Shown one piece after another: positions 19,359 through 29,713 of a stretch of 64,000 nucleotides of DNA. The position numbers and the translations under genes were made by a program. Source of the stretch: Paraburkholderia sp. FT54 (GTDB lineage: Bacteria > Pseudomonadota > Gammaproteobacteria > Burkholderiales > Burkholderiaceae); the NCBI RefSeq assembly GCF_031585635.1, contig NZ_CP134195.1, positions 868,001 through 932,000 on the forward strand, in the 5' to 3' direction. The notes below the pieces were generated by a model. The model saw only the letters and a list, made by a program, of their open reading frames with translations, was not told the origin of the DNA and searched no databases. Every line of letters begins with the position of its first letter. The first letter of the stretch is position 1.

Positions 19359-20264
19359 ATGAGCACGACCGCCACCGAGCCGACCACGGCGCAAGCCGCC
19401 AAAGCAGAACGCGCGATCCGCACGCCGTGGAGCGAGTTCTGGCGCAAATTCCGTAAGCAGCACGTGGCGCTCGGCGCCGGCATCTTCGTGCTGCTGTTGA
19501 TCGCGGTCGCGATCGCCGCGCCGCATATCGTGCCGTACGATCCGGAGAATTTTTTCGACTACGACGCGCTGAACGCGGGGCCGTCCGCGGCGCACTGGTT
19601 CGGCGTGGATTCGCTGGGCCGCGATATCTTCAGCCGCATTCTGGCGGGCTCGCGTATTTCGCTCGAAGCGGGGTTTCTCTCTGTTGCGATCGGCGCGGTG
19701 ATCGGCACGTTCTTCGGCTTGCTGGCCGGCTACTACGAAGGCTGGTGGGATCGCATCACGATGCGTGTCGCCGACGTGCTGTTCGCCTTTCCCGGCATTC
19801 TGCTGGCGATCGGCGTGGTGGCGATTCTCGGCAACGGCATGATCAACGTGATCTGCGCGGTCGCGATCTTCAGCATTCCGGCGTTCGCGCGGCTCGTGCG
19901 CGGCAATACGCTGATGCTCAAGCAGCTCACGTATATCGAGGCGGCGCGCAGCATCGGCGCGTCGGATTGGACCATCATCGTGCGACACATTCTGCCGGGG
20001 ACGATTTCGTCTGTGGTGGTGTACTTCACGATGCGCATCGGCACGTCGATCATCACCGCGGCGAGTCTGTCGTTTCTCGGACTCGGCGCACAACCGCCGA
20101 CGCCCGAGTGGGGCGCGATGCTCAACGAAGCGCGTGCCGACATGGTCACGGCGCCGCATATCGCGCTGTTTCCGAGTCTGGCGATCTTCCTGACCGTGCT
20201 GGCGTTCAACCTGCTCGGCGATGGTTTGCGCGATGCGCTCGATCCGAAGCTCGACCGGCCATGA
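19359..20264 (+). CDS. gsiD: Glutathione/peptide ABC transporter permease GsiD
   Basis: DppC-type inner-membrane permease partner of GsiC, 301 residues. A cytoplasmic N-terminal tail of about 40 residues is followed by six hydrophobic segments. Family motifs are [16 protein letters not shown] near residue 80 and the EAA loop [21 protein letters not shown]. The C-terminus [13 protein letters not shown] is the usual DppC ending. Its TGA overlaps the start of the next gene (ATGA), showing that the downstream peptidase is coupled to the transporter. Confidence 0.93.
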   Translation: MSTTATEPTTAQAAKAERAIRTPWSEFWRKFRKQHVALGAGIFVLLLIAVAIAAPHIVPYDPENFFDYDALNAGPSAAHWFGVDSLGRDIFSRILAGSRISLEAGFLSVAIGAVIGTFFGLLAGYYEGWWDRITMRVADVLFAFPGILLAIGVVAILGNGMINVICAVAIFSIPAFARLVRGNTLMLKQLTYIEAARSIGASDWTIIVRHILPGTISSVVVYFTMRIGTSIITAASLSFLGLGAQPPTPEWGAMLNEARADMVTAPHIALFPSLAIFLTVLAFNLLGDGLRDALDPKLDRP

Positions 20265-21346
20265 AGTCGAGTGAGCTTCGAAACGCACCGCATATCGGCG
20301 AACTACCATGCGGTCCGCTCGGCACGATTGCCGATGTGCAGGGCGTGACGGTCGGACATTGCACGCTCGATCAAGGCGACGTGCAAACCGGCGTGACCGT
20401 GATTCGTCCACACGACGGCGATCCGTTTCTCGCCAAGGTGCCCGCGGCGGCGTCGGTGATAAACGGGTTCGGCAAGAGCGTCGGACTCGTGCAGGTCGAG
20501 GAGCTCGGCACGCTGGAGACGCCGATTGCGTTGACCAATACGTTCGGCGTTGCCGCCGTCGCGCAGGCGCAGATTCGCGCGGCCATTCGCGCGAATCCGC
20601 GGATCGGACGCGAGTGGTCGACTGTCAATCCGCTGGTGTTCGAATGCAATGACGGTTACCTGAACGATATCCAGGCACTGGCCGTCACCGCGCAGCATTT
20701 CGACGATGCGTATGCAGCGGCCAACGCGGATGTTGCGAGCGGCTCGGTCGGCGCGGGCCGGGGCATGTCGTGCTTCGATCTGAAGGGCGGCATAGGCAAT
20801 GCGTCGCGCGTGGTGAGCGCGGCGGGCCGTAGCTATACCGTCGGCGCACTCGTGCTGGCGAACTTCGGCCGCCTGCCGATGCTGGCCATCGACGGCATGC
20901 CGCTCGGCCGTGGGCTGGTCGAACGCCATGCCAAGGCCGCGGCGTTATCGGGCGCCTTGGCGGCGAAACCCGAGCAAGGTTCGATCATCATGATCGTCGC
21001 CACCGACGCGCCGCTCGACGCGCGCCAACTCAAACGTCTCTCCTTGCGCGCGGCGGCGGGTCTCGCGCGCACCGGCTCGGTGTACGGCCACGGCAGCGGC
21101 GATATCGCACTCGCGTTTTCGACGGCCTACGCCGTGCCGCACGGCGCCGACTTCATCACGCTCCCGCCGTTGCTCGCGGACGAGCGTCTGGACCCGCTCT
21201 TTCGCGCGTGCGCGGACAGCGTCGAGCAGGCGATTCTCGATGCCTTGTGGAGCGCTGCGTCCTTGACCGGGCGCGACGGCCATCGACGTCTATCGCTGCG
21301 TGACGCAGTGCCCGATCTCGCCCAACTACTCAAGCCCAATCCCTGA
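20261..21346 (+). CDS. P1-family (DmpA-like) aminopeptidase
   Basis: N-terminal-nucleophile aminopeptidase of the DmpA/BapA family (S58/P1), 361 residues. Known members remove L-amino acids from peptides, hydrolyse D-amino acid amides and esters, or cleave beta-peptides. The precursor is expected to self-cleave between G240 and S241 in [15 protein letters not shown], with S241 the nucleophile. Other family blocks are [19 protein letters not shown] (123-132) and [16 protein letters not shown] (168-183). ATG 20261 overlaps the gsiD stop by 4 bases. The long frame back to 19745 is inside gsiD. Confidence 0.88.
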   Translation: MKSSELRNAPHIGELPCGPLGTIADVQGVTVGHCTLDQGDVQTGVTVIRPHDGDPFLAKVPAAASVINGFGKSVGLVQVEELGTLETPIALTNTFGVAAVAQAQIRAAIRANPRIGREWSTVNPLVFECNDGYLNDIQALAVTAQHFDDAYAAANADVASGSVGAGRGMSCFDLKGGIGNASRVVSAAGRSYTVGALVLANFGRLPMLAIDGMPLGRGLVERHAKAAALSGALAAKPEQGSIIMIVATDAPLDARQLKRLSLRAAAGLARTGSVYGHGSGDIALAFSTAYAVPHGADFITLPPLLADERLDPLFRACADSVEQAILDALWSAASLTGRDGHRRLSLRDAVPDLAQLLKPNP

Positions 21347-22179
21347 TGAAAGTCCTCATTTCCACCGACATCGAAGGCATTGCCGGTGTGTTTCATCCTG
21401 AGCAAACGCGCGCGGGCAACGGCGAATACGAAGCCGCGCGCCGCTGGATGACGCTCGAAGCCAATGCTGCGATTGAAGGCGCCTTCGCCGGCGGCGCGAC
21501 GCACGTGTGGGTCAACGACTCTCACGGCGGCTTTCGCAATCTGCTCCCCGACCTGCTCGACGCGCGCGCCCAGGCGGTGCTCGGCAAGCCGCGCACGCTA
21601 GGCATGATGGCCGGGCTCGAATACGGCGCGGCGCTGGTCTTCATGATCGGCTATCACGCGATGTCGCAAACGCGCGGCATCCTCGCGCACACCATCAACA
21701 GCTTTGCGTTCGCGCGCGTTTCGCTGAACGGTGTCGAGGTCGGCGAGGCGGGCGTGTACGGCGCGCTGGCTGAAGAATATGGCGCACAGGTCGCGCTTTT
21801 ATCCGGCGACGACGTCTTTGCCGAAGAAACCGCGCCGCGTTTTCCGGGCGCGCGCTTTGTCGTCACGAAGAGCGCGACGGGGCATGCAAGCGGCGTCACG
21901 CAATCGCCGGCAAACGCGCGCGCCGCTATCGAAGCCGCCGCGCGTGAAGTGGTTCAGCAGCATCTCGCGAAGGGACACGCGCGCGAATCCACACGCACCG
22001 AAGCGAAGTCGGTGGAATGCGAACTGCGCGTGCAAACCAGCGCGCTTGCCGATCTGTTCTGCCAATGGCCGACGCTCACGCGCGTCGATGCTGTCACGCT
22101 GCGCTTTGGCGCGGCGTCGGCGGAACATGCGGTGCGCATGCTCAATTGCCTATCGGCCATGTCGTTCATGTTGCGCTGA
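21346..22179 (+). CDS. M55-family D-aminopeptidase (DppA-like)
   Basis: Zinc D-aminopeptidase of 277 residues, similar to Bacillus DppA, which frees D-Ala from D-Ala peptides. Zinc ligands are in place: D8 and E10 in ISTDIEGIAGV, H60 in NDSHGG, H104 in GYHAM and E134 in VGEAG; H115 in LAHTIN matches the proposed catalytic His. Its ATG overlaps the stop of the previous gene (TGATG). It is the last gene of the operon. DppA itself is encoded beside a dipeptide importer, the same linkage as here. Confidence 0.9.
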   Translation: MKVLISTDIEGIAGVFHPEQTRAGNGEYEAARRWMTLEANAAIEGAFAGGATHVWVNDSHGGFRNLLPDLLDARAQAVLGKPRTLGMMAGLEYGAALVFMIGYHAMSQTRGILAHTINSFAFARVSLNGVEVGEAGVYGALAEEYGAQVALLSGDDVFAEETAPRFPGARFVVTKSATGHASGVTQSPANARAAIEAAAREVVQQHLAKGHARESTRTEAKSVECELRVQTSALADLFCQWPTLTRVDAVTLRFGAASAEHAVRMLNCLSAMSFMLR

Positions 22180-22316
22180 GCGCGCGAGAACCGACCGTCC
22201 TCCAGGCGCGGCCATTTCGCCACGCATACAGCGGCACCGTGGCGGCACGTTTCGCGAGGAAGCGTTACTCTCCTGCATTCCGGAGGCAGCGTCTTTCTCA
22301 CTGAGCGGAGCACAGC

Positions 22317-24041
22317 ATGGGTAAGCAGACTATCGCGGATTATCTGGCCAAAACACTGGCGGCGGCGGGCATCGAGCGAATCTGGGGCGTGACGGGCGAC
22401 AGCCTGAACGGCCTGTCGGATAGCTTGCAACGCCTCGGTTCGATTCGCTGGATGCACACGCGCCACGAAGAAGTGGCCGCCTTCGCCGCCGGCGCCGATG
22501 CCGCCGCGACCGGCAAACTCGCCGTCTGCGCGGGAAGTTGCGGTCCCGGCAATCTGCACCTCATCAACGGCCTGTACGACTGTCATCGCAATCATCAGCC
22601 TGTGCTCGCGATTGCCGCGCACATTCCGTCCTCGGAAATCGGCCTCGGCTATTTTCAGGAAACCCATCCGCAAGAGTTGTTCAAGGAGTGCAGTCACTAC
22701 GTCGAACTGGTGACGAATCCGTCGCAGTTTCCGCGTGTGCTGGCGCGCGCCATGCGCACCGCGATCGAAGAGCGCGGGGTTGCGGTGATCGTGCTGCCGG
22801 GCGATGTCGCGCTGGGTGAGGCGCCCGACGAAACGCCGGCATGGGCCGGCACGCTGGAACGTTCGACGGTGGTGCCGTCCGGGGCGGATCTCGACCGGCT
22901 CGCCGATCTGCTCAACCAGGCGGGCGGCGTGACGCTGCTGTGCGGCAGCGGCTGCGCCGGCGCGCACGATGAAGTGGTCGCCTTCGCCGATCAGCTCGGC
23001 GCGCCAACCGTGCATGCGCTGCGCGGCAAGCAATACGTGGAGTGGGACAACCCGTTCGATGTCGGCATGACCGGGCTGATCGGCTTCAGCTCCGGCTATC
23101 ACGCGATGATGTCGTGCGACACGCTCGTGATGCTCGGCACCGATTTCCCGTATCGCAACTTCTATCCGTCGCACGGCAACGTGGTACAGATCGACCGGCG
23201 TGGTTCCGCGCTGGGCAAGCGCGCACCGTTGAAGCTCGGTCTGGTCGGCGATGTGAAGGCGACCTTGCAGGCGCTGATGCCGAAGCTCAAGCGCAAGAGC
23301 GACCGGCGCTTCCTCGAGAATGCGCGCAAGCACTACGCAGACACGCGCAAGGACCTCGACGATCTCGCGCGGCCGTCCGATCCGGGGCGCGCGATTCATC
23401 CGCAATACCTCACCAGCATCGTCGACAAGGTCGCCAACGAAGACGCGGTGTTCTCCGTCGACGTCGGCACGCCGACGCTCTGGGCCGCGCGTTATCTGAC
23501 CATGAACGGCAAGCGCACGTTGCACGGTTCGTTCAATCACGGTTCGATGGCGAATGCGATGCCGCAAGCCCTGGGCGCGCAGGCGGCCGAGCCGGGCCGC
23601 CAGGTGATTTCGCTGTCGGGCGACGGTGGTCTGTCGATGCTGCTTGGCGACCTGCTCACCGCGCGCCAGCTCAATCTGCCGATCAAGGTCGTGGTGTTCA
23701 ACAACAGCACGCTCGGTTTCGTCGCGATGGAGATGAAGGCGGGCGGCTATCTCGAGGCCGGCACCGATCTGGCTACGACCGATTTCTCGGCGATCGCGCG
23801 CGGCGCGGGAATCTACGGTGTCCGAATCGAACTGTCGGAGAACATCGAGCCGGCGTTGCGCGAGGCATTCGCGCATCCGGGGCCGGCGGTGATCGACGTG
23901 GTGACCGCCAAGCACGAGCTCGCGATGCCGCCGAAGATCCAATGGGCGCAGGCCAAGGGCTTCAGCCTGTATATGCTGCGGGCCGTGTTGAATGGCCGCG
24001 GCGACGAGGTCGTCGAGCTGGCGACCACGAATCTGCGCTGA
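22317..24041 (+). CDS. poxB: Thiamine-pyrophosphate enzyme, pyruvate dehydrogenase (quinone)/PoxB-like
   Basis: TPP- and FAD-dependent enzyme of the pyruvate oxidase family, 574 residues; E. coli PoxB oxidises pyruvate to acetate with ubiquinone. The TPP-activating Glu lies in the HEEVAAF motif (50-56) and the Mg/TPP motif begins with SGDGG (about 440) and ends NN near 465. The C-terminus ([19 protein letters not shown]) resembles the PoxB lipid-binding end. ATG 22317 has a gcggag site. It is monocistronic. A related acetolactate synthase-like function cannot be fully excluded. Confidence 0.87.
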   Translation: MGKQTIADYLAKTLAAAGIERIWGVTGDSLNGLSDSLQRLGSIRWMHTRHEEVAAFAAGADAAATGKLAVCAGSCGPGNLHLINGLYDCHRNHQPVLAIAAHIPSSEIGLGYFQETHPQELFKECSHYVELVTNPSQFPRVLARAMRTAIEERGVAVIVLPGDVALGEAPDETPAWAGTLERSTVVPSGADLDRLADLLNQAGGVTLLCGSGCAGAHDEVVAFADQLGAPTVHALRGKQYVEWDNPFDVGMTGLIGFSSGYHAMMSCDTLVMLGTDFPYRNFYPSHGNVVQIDRRGSALGKRAPLKLGLVGDVKATLQALMPKLKRKSDRRFLENARKHYADTRKDLDDLARPSDPGRAIHPQYLTSIVDKVANEDAVFSVDVGTPTLWAARYLTMNGKRTLHGSFNHGSMANAMPQALGAQAAEPGRQVISLSGDGGLSMLLGDLLTARQLNLPIKVVVFNNSTLGFVAMEMKAGGYLEAGTDLATTDFSAIARGAGIYGVRIELSENIEPALREAFAHPGPAVIDVVTAKHELAMPPKIQWAQAKGFSLYMLRAVLNGRGDEVVELATTNLR

Positions 24042-24071
24042 AAAGCGGTGGGGTTGAGTTGTTTCGACCGG

Positions 24072-24099
24072 CGTATGCGCGATGACGTTCGCGCATACG
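24072..24099. terminator. Hairpin between poxB and the alpha/beta hydrolase
   Basis: A perfect 10-bp stem (cgtatgcgcg / cgcgcatacg) with an 8-base loop lies between convergent genes. No T-run follows on either strand, so termination is probable from position but not certain. Confidence 0.5.
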
Positions 24100-24110
24100 T
24101 CTGAACAGGA

Positions 24111-25064
24111 TTATTGCTGCCGGCTCAATTCGCGCGCCGCGCGATCGATCACGTCGGCGATCGCGCCCGCGTGCGACACGGGCACCAGGTGGCTCGACGC
24201 CATCGGCACGATCTTAGCGCCCATCCGGTCGGCCATGAATTTTTCGACGTCCGGCGACAACGCCCGGTCGCGCGTCGTGAGCACGTACCACGATGGCTTT
24301 TCTTTCCAGGCGACCTGGCTGACCGTCTCATTGAAGGCCGTCGCGGCGATCGGCACCTGCGCGGTGGCCAGCACGCGCGTCAGATTCTCCGGGACGTCCG
24401 CGGCGAAGTCAGCGTGGTATTTCGTGCGGTCGAGCCAGAGGAAGCCGCTCGAATCCTTCATGATGCCCGCGCCCACAGGCGCCGGCGCGGCGCGCTTCAT
24501 CAGATCCATGGTCGACTCATGCAGGTCCGGCGCGATCGCCGCGACATACACGAGGCCGGCGACGTTCGGCGCGTTCGCGCCCGCCTCGGTGATCACCACG
24601 CCGCCCCACGAGTGGCCCACCAGTATGGTCGGGCCGTCCTGACGCGCGAGGACGCGGCGGGTCGCGGCAACGTCGTCGGCGAGTGAGGTGAGCGGATTCT
24701 GCACCGAACTCACGTGATAGCCCTTCTGCTGCAGTTTGGCGACCACGCCGTTCCAGCTCGATCCGTCGAGGAACGCGCCGTGCACCAGCACCACGTTGCG
24801 CACCGGGCCGGTCATGGGCGCGGCGGGAGGCGGCGCGGCGGCCGCCTTGGCGGGTGGTGCGGCGGGCGCCACGGGCGCCGGCGCCGGTGCTTCGGGCGCG
24901 CTTGCCTCCGTGCCCGTCTCGTCGGCCGGCTCGGCAGCGGGCGCCATGCTCGGTGCCATGGTGGGCGCCGGTGCCGCGGCGGGCGCGGTCGTTTGGGCGA
25001 ATGCGGCGGCCCCCGTCAAGCAGAGACACAAAGTAGCGGCGCAAAGCAGACGTTTGGGCGACAT
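24111..25064 (-). CDS. Secreted alpha/beta hydrolase
   Basis: Probable periplasmic or exported esterase-like hydrolase, 317 residues. A signal peptide of about 23 residues ends at AAAFA. Residues 24-86 form an Ala/Pro-rich low-complexity linker. The hydrolase domain starts at about 88 with NVVLVHGAFLDGSSW (oxyanion region), has the nucleophile S152 in GHSWGG, a probable acid in TTRDRALSP and a His in PVSHAG near the end. The substrate is unknown. The gene is convergent with poxB and divergent from aroP. Confidence 0.85.
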   Translation of the reverse strand: MSPKRLLCAATLCLCLTGAAAFAQTTAPAAAPAPTMAPSMAPAAEPADETGTEASAPEAPAPAPVAPAAPPAKAAAAPPPAAPMTGPVRNVVLVHGAFLDGSSWNGVVAKLQQKGYHVSSVQNPLTSLADDVAATRRVLARQDGPTILVGHSWGGVVITEAGANAPNVAGLVYVAAIAPDLHESTMDLMKRAAPAPVGAGIMKDSSGFLWLDRTKYHADFAADVPENLTRVLATAQVPIAATAFNETVSQVAWKEKPSWYVLTTRDRALSPDVEKFMADRMGAKIVPMASSHLVPVSHAGAIADVIDRAARELSRQQ

Positions 25065-25275
25065 GTTGAATCTCCGAAGGCTGAAAGCCCGACTAGGGCA
25101 ACATACAGAAGCCCTGCGTCAGTGACAATCCCTATCCTCGCCGTTAGGTGCGGCGCACAACCAAGCGCGGGTTGCTCCCACTATTTAGCCAATATCGGCC
25201 ACGGTAAAATTTCAGGTTCTGCCGGACCGGGCCATAAGTCCAGTCGGGTGATCGATATCCATACACTGGGACGCA

Positions 25276-26664
25276 ATGTTGAATAGTGCACAGCAGCAAG
25301 ACGGCCTGAAGCGCGGGCTCAAGAATCGCCATATCCAGCTGATCGCGCTGGGCGGCGCGATCGGCACCGGCCTGTTTCTCGGCTCCGCCAGCGTCTTGCA
25401 GGCAGCCGGACCGTCGATGATTCTCGGCTACGCGATCGGCGGCATCATCGCCTTCATGATCATGCGGCAGTTAGGCGAAATGGTGGCGCAGGAGCCAGTG
25501 GCCGGTTCGTTCAGCCACTTCGCGTACAAGTATTGGGGCGACTTTCCCGGCTTTCTGTCGGGCTGGAATTATTGGGTGTTGTATGTGCTCGTGAGCATGG
25601 CCGAGCTGACCGCCGTCGGCACTTACGTTCATTACTGGTGGCCCGGCGTGCCGACGTGGGTGTCGGCGCTGGTGTGTTTCGCCGGCATCAACGCGATCAA
25701 TCTCGCCAACGTCAAAGCCTACGGCGAAACCGAGTTCTGGTTCGCGATCATCAAAGTCGTGGCGGTGATCGGCATGATCGTGTTCGGCGGCTATCTGCTG
25801 ATCAGCGGCCACGGCGGCCCGCAAGCCTCGATCTCCAACCTGTGGGCGCACGGCGGCTTTTTCCCGCATGGGTTTCATGGCCTGTTCATGATGCTCGCGG
25901 TCATCATGTTCTCATTCGGCGGGTTGGAACTGATCGGCATTACGGCGGCGGAAGCCGACGAGCCGCAGAAGAGCATTCCGAAGGCCGTGAATCAGGTGAT
26001 CTACCGGATTCTGATTTTCTACATCTGCTCGCTGGCGGTGCTGCTGTCGTTGTACCCGTGGAACGAAGTGGCGGCAGGCGGCAGTCCGTTCGTCATGATC
26101 TTCTCGCAGATCGGTTCGACGCTGACCGCGAACGTGCTCAACGTGGTTGTGTTGACTGCGGCGCTGTCGGTGTACAACAGCGGCGTGTATGCGAATAGCC
26201 GCATGCTCTACGGCCTCGCGGAACAGGGCAATGCGCCGCGCGCGCTGATGAAGGTCGACCGGCGCGGCGTGCCGTATATGGCGATCGGCTTGTCGGCGCT
26301 CGCCACGTTCACGTGCGTGATCGTCAACTACCTGATTCCGGCCGAAGTGCTCGGCCTGCTGATGGCGCTGGTGGTGGCGGCGCTGGTGCTGAACTGGGCG
26401 CTGATCAGCCTGACGCACCTCAAGTCGCGCAAGGCGATGGTCGCGGCGGGCGAGACGCTCGTGTTCAAGTCGTTCTGGTTCCCGGTCAGCAACTGGATCT
26501 GCCTCGCGTTCATGGCGCTGATCCTCGTGATTCTGGCGATGACGCCCGGGTTGTCGGTTTCGGTGTGGCTGGTGCCGGCGTGGCTGGTGGTGATGTGGGC
26601 CGGATATGTGTTCAAGCGCCGGCGCGCTGCTTTACAGGGTGGCGCGCGGATGGCGGGGCGGTAG
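25276..26664 (+). CDS. aroP: Aromatic amino-acid permease AroP-type (APC family)
   Basis: Inner-membrane amino-acid/proton symporter of 462 residues with about twelve hydrophobic segments. It matches AroP almost word for word in the N-terminal LKRGLKNRHIQLIALGGAIG and in ELTAVGTYVHYWWP, MFSFGGLELIGITAAEAD and LLSLYPWNE. The family carries Phe, Tyr and Trp; relatives carry proline or GABA, so the specificity is inferred from closeness to AroP. ATG 25276 begins a few bases after a weak gggac site. Confidence 0.88.
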   Translation: MLNSAQQQDGLKRGLKNRHIQLIALGGAIGTGLFLGSASVLQAAGPSMILGYAIGGIIAFMIMRQLGEMVAQEPVAGSFSHFAYKYWGDFPGFLSGWNYWVLYVLVSMAELTAVGTYVHYWWPGVPTWVSALVCFAGINAINLANVKAYGETEFWFAIIKVVAVIGMIVFGGYLLISGHGGPQASISNLWAHGGFFPHGFHGLFMMLAVIMFSFGGLELIGITAAEADEPQKSIPKAVNQVIYRILIFYICSLAVLLSLYPWNEVAAGGSPFVMIFSQIGSTLTANVLNVVVLTAALSVYNSGVYANSRMLYGLAEQGNAPRALMKVDRRGVPYMAIGLSALATFTCVIVNYLIPAEVLGLLMALVVAALVLNWALISLTHLKSRKAMVAAGETLVFKSFWFPVSNWICLAFMALILVILAMTPGLSVSVWLVPAWLVVMWAGYVFKRRRAALQGGARMAGR

Positions 26665-26748
26665 GAGGGTGTTGCGAATGGCGTGGGCGGCGAGGTCGCG
26701 CTCACGCCGTTTGAGTCCAGTGAGGTTTTCAGCCGGGCCAGAAACGAC

Positions 26749-26781
26749 AAACCCCGCGAGCAGCATGTGCTGGCGGGGTTC
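26749..26781 (-). terminator. Terminator for tRNA-Leu
   Basis: An 8-bp stem (aaccccgc / gcggggtt) lies 37 bases past the tRNA 3' end on the minus strand and is followed by tttgtcgttt. It may also stop aroP transcripts in the other direction. Confidence 0.6.
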
Positions 26782-26817
26782 GAGGAAATGCTGAAACAGC
26801 GGTCTTTCGAATTCTTT

Positions 26818-26901
26818 GGTGCCCAGGGCCGGAATCGAACCGGCACGCCTTGCGGCGGGGGATTTTGAGTCCCCTGCGTCTACCAATTTCACCACCTGGG
26901 C
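26818..26901 (-). tRNA. tRNA-Leu (anticodon CAA)
   Basis: Class II tRNA read on the minus strand. The acceptor stem is GCCCAGG/CCTGGGC with discriminator A and encoded CCA. The anticodon loop ACTCAAAAT gives anticodon CAA, the variable arm is long, and the T-loop is GGTTCGATTCC. A promoter TTGCCC-17-CATAAT lies about 50 bases upstream. Confidence 0.95.
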
Positions 26902-26949
26902 AGGTCTTGCAGCGCACGCGTCAGAAGCTGGCGCGCGGCGAAGACGCAG

Positions 26950-26978
26950 ATTATGGCCGAAAATTGGACGACGGGCAA
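26950..26978 (-). promoter_or_regulatory. Predicted promoter of tRNA-Leu
   Basis: TTGCCC (26978-26973) and CATAAT (26955-26950) are separated by 17 bases on the minus strand, about 50 bases before the tRNA 5' end. Confidence 0.55.
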
Positions 26979-27007
26979 GCCAGTTGCTTTCACCCGCTTC
27001 AACGCAA

Positions 27008-28393
27008 TCAAACCGTACGGGAAAACCGTTCGAGTGTCTGCTGCCCGAGATAACGGTCGAACACCATCGCGATGTTGCGCACGAGCATACGTCCGGCCAT
27101 CCGCACTTCGAGTTTGTCCGCGCCGAGCGACACCAGTCCGTCCTGTTCGAAGCCGCGCAAACGCTCCAGCTCCGGCTCGAACGCCTCGGCGAAGCGGATG
27201 CCATACGCCGCTTCGAATTCGTCGAAGCGCAATTCCAGGTTGCACATCAGTTGCGTGATCACATCGCGGCGCAGACGGTCGTCGGCGCTAAGGCGCACGC
27301 CGCGCGTGATGGCGAGCTTGCCCGCATCGATCGCCGCGGCGTAGCCGGACAGATCCTTGACGTTCTGCGCATACACGTCGCCGACCTTGCCGATCGACGA
27401 CGCGCCGAAGCCGATCAGATCGCATTCCGCCCGCGTGCTGTAGCCCTGGAAATTGCGGTGCAAAGTGCGTTGCGCTTGCGCGCGTGCAAGCTCGTCGGTG
27501 GGCAGCGCGAAGTGATCCATGCCGATATACACGTAGCCCGCGCCCGTCAGACGCTCGACCACGCGTTGCAGGATCGCGAGTCGACCTTCAGGCGAGGGCA
27601 GCGTGGCGGGGTCCATCTGACGTTGCATCTTGAAAAGCTGCGGCATGTGCGCATAGGCGAACACCGAGAGGCGATCGGGCGCGAGCGCGAGCATCGTGTC
27701 GAGCGTCCGGCTGAAGCTCTCGACCGTTTGATGCGGCAGCCCGTAGATCAGATCGACACCAATCGAGTGAAAGCCGGTGTCGCGCGCGGCCTGCATCACC
27801 GAGGCGGTCATCTCGAGCGGCTGAATGCGGTTGATCGCCTGCTGCACGATCGGATCGAAATCCTGCACGCCGAGGCTCAGCCGGTTGAAACCCAGCTTGC
27901 GCAGATGCGCGATAGTCTCGGGCGACGCTTCGCGCGGATCTACTTCGATTGAATATTCGGCTTCAGTATCGGGCAGCAGCGTGAAGTGCTCACGCGTGGC
28001 GGCCATCAGTTCGGCCGTTTCGTCGTGCGACAAAAAGGTTGGCGTGCCGCCGCCCCAATGCAATTGCGACACCGGACGCCGCGTGTCGAAACATGTCGCC
28101 TGCAACGCCATTTCGCGCTTCAACCGCTCGAGGTACGGACGCGCATGGGCGCGGTTTTTCGTGGCGACCTTGTTGCAACCGCAGTAGAAACACACGGTGT
28201 CGCAAAACGGAATGTGGAAGTACAGCGAGAGATCCGTGGCCGACGCGCCCGGGTCGGCGGCGGCGCGTAAATAGGCGGCTGGATCGAAGTCGTCGCGGAA
28301 CTGCAGGGCGGTCGGATAGGACGTATACCGTGGGCCGTTCGCGCTGTATTTGGCAAGCAGGTCGGGGCGGAACAGCGTGTTGGCGGTGGACAT
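27008..28393 (-). CDS. hemN: Oxygen-independent coproporphyrinogen III oxidase
   Basis: Radical SAM enzyme converting coproporphyrinogen III to protoporphyrinogen IX in anaerobic haem synthesis. From ATG 28393 it has 461 residues, typical of true HemN. The 4Fe-4S cluster cysteines are C64, C68 and C71 in HIPFCDTVCFYCGCNK. The extra GCNK after the cluster and the N-terminal GPRYTSYPTA mark HemN rather than HemW. Other family blocks are WGGGTPTF and GVDLIYGLPHQT. The longer frame to 28486 lacks family similarity. A separate hemW lies near 54 kb. Confidence 0.94.
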   Translation of the reverse strand: MSTANTLFRPDLLAKYSANGPRYTSYPTALQFRDDFDPAAYLRAAADPGASATDLSLYFHIPFCDTVCFYCGCNKVATKNRAHARPYLERLKREMALQATCFDTRRPVSQLHWGGGTPTFLSHDETAELMAATREHFTLLPDTEAEYSIEVDPREASPETIAHLRKLGFNRLSLGVQDFDPIVQQAINRIQPLEMTASVMQAARDTGFHSIGVDLIYGLPHQTVESFSRTLDTMLALAPDRLSVFAYAHMPQLFKMQRQMDPATLPSPEGRLAILQRVVERLTGAGYVYIGMDHFALPTDELARAQAQRTLHRNFQGYSTRAECDLIGFGASSIGKVGDVYAQNVKDLSGYAAAIDAGKLAITRGVRLSADDRLRRDVITQLMCNLELRFDEFEAAYGIRFAEAFEPELERLRGFEQDGLVSLGADKLEVRMAGRMLVRNIAMVFDRYLGQQTLERFSRTV

Positions 28394-28615
28394 GAGGGAC
28401 TCGAGGGCTGGCGGCCATCGAGGAAGAAGCGGGAACCGGCGCGGTTCGCGCGGCCGGATCGAACAGCGCGGACGCCTCTTGAGCATGGCCTTTAGGATTT
28501 TTCGAGTTTACGTGAGCGGCCATTCGTCCGATTGCGTAAAAAGGTCGCACGGAATGCGGTGGCACAATGCGGGTCTGATAGTGCATTGCCTGTTTTCGGG
28601 TTCAGGAAAAATGTC

Positions 28616-28951
28616 GTGAGTGATGTGCCGAACAGCGCCGTGAAGCGCGAGTCTCCGTTCCACGTGGCCGGTCATGCGTGCCGCCCCGATTGCGGCGCGT
28701 GTTGCATCGCGCCGTCTATTTCGAGTCCGATTCCGGGCATGCCGAACGGCAAGCCGGCGGGCATACGCTGCGTGCAACTTGGCGACGATCTGCGCTGCGC
28801 GATCTTCGGCCGACCGGAGCGGCCGGCATGCTGTTCCGGTCTGCAACCGCAAATGGAAATGTGCGGCACGAACCGTGGCGAAGCACTCGCGTGGCTCACG
28901 CAGCTTGAAACGCAAACTCAACCGCACGCGCAACCGGTGGTTCGCTGCTGA
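28616..28951 (+). CDS. YkgJ-family cysteine-cluster protein
   Basis: Small (111 residues) protein of the YkgJ/UPF0153 family, thought to bind zinc or iron through conserved cysteines; no activity is established. Visible cysteines are in CRPDCGACC near residue 21, IRCVQL, LRCAIF and RPACC, followed by [13 protein letters not shown]. The start is the GTG at 28616, which has an agga site; upstream in-frame codons from 28532 overlap the hemN promoter side and are not supported. It is read divergently from hemN. Confidence 0.8.
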   Translation: MSDVPNSAVKRESPFHVAGHACRPDCGACCIAPSISSPIPGMPNGKPAGIRCVQLGDDLRCAIFGRPERPACCSGLQPQMEMCGTNRGEALAWLTQLETQTQPHAQPVVRC

Positions 28952-29038
28952 CGCGCGCAGGCGGATCGCCGCACACCCACAACCCGAAAACGAACAACGC
29001 AATCGCATGCCCGAACAGGTTTTCACAGGAGATTTCGC

Positions 29039-29632
29039 ATGACTCGACCCGCTGCGCCGGCCCGGCGCCGCTTCCTCCTTGCCGCGCTGACGGGCTGTAG
29101 CGCGCTCGGCATCACCGTTTCGCTCGCGGCCTGCGCAACGTCGACTTTTCCGTTCATCCCTTCGCACTACACGTTCTCGCAGCAGCAGGTGCAGGACGCG
29201 GTGCAGCGCAAATTCCCCTATCAGCGCACGGTCTCGCAAGTGTTCGATGTCGCGCTGACCCACCCCGTGGTCGGTTTGCTGCCGGACGCGAATCGCGTCT
29301 CGGTGAAGCTCGACGCACGCCTCGCCAGTCCCTTCATGCCGCAGCCGGTCGACGGCGTGTTCACGCTGTCGAGCGAACTGGCTTATGACGCCGCCAGCAA
29401 ATCGGTTGTGCTCAAGTCGCCGAACGTCGACAACGTCAGCGTGAGCGGGCAGGCGCAGGCCTACACGCAGCAGATCAACGCCGCGGCGGCACTGCTCGCC
29501 ACGCAGTTGCTGACCAACTATCCGATCTACACCTTCAAACCCGAACAACTTCAATTTGCCGGAGTGAATTACGAACCCGGTACAATCACCATCCTTACAA
29601 ACGGTATACGCGTGCAAATCGTCGAAAAATGA
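29039..29632 (+). CDS. DUF1439 lipoprotein (YceB-like)
   Basis: Predicted lipoprotein of 197 residues. The N-terminus has RRRFLLAALTG followed by a lipobox LAAC near residue 31, so membrane anchoring after signal peptidase II cleavage is expected. The remainder carries the DUF1439 pattern: YTFSQQQVQDAVQRKFPYQR, then alternating beta-strand-like segments ending in LTNGIRVQIVEK. The ATG has an aggag site. A terminator follows. The family includes E. coli YceB, a lipoprotein of poorly known role. Confidence 0.85.
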   Translation: MTRPAAPARRRFLLAALTGCSALGITVSLAACATSTFPFIPSHYTFSQQQVQDAVQRKFPYQRTVSQVFDVALTHPVVGLLPDANRVSVKLDARLASPFMPQPVDGVFTLSSELAYDAASKSVVLKSPNVDNVSVSGQAQAYTQQINAAAALLATQLLTNYPIYTFKPEQLQFAGVNYEPGTITILTNGIRVQIVEK

Positions 29633-29639
29633 CGCGGCG

Positions 29640-29665
29640 CGCGGCCGGCAGGGCCGCGTGTTTTT
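29640..29665 (+). terminator. Terminator after the DUF1439 lipoprotein gene
   Basis: A 7-bp GC stem (cgcggcc / ggccgcg) with a 5-base loop is followed by tgttttt, 8 bases past the stop. Confidence 0.72.
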
Positions 29666-29713
29666 CGTGCCGGCCCTGTTCGTTCCGACTATCTACAGCG
29701 ATGAGGGTCAAGG

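Noticed and set aside
21954..23942. 662-codon minus-strand frame antisense to the DppA-like gene and poxB
   Set aside because: Very long antisense frames are normal in high-GC DNA; this one opposes two clear genes and has no family motif or ribosome binding site.
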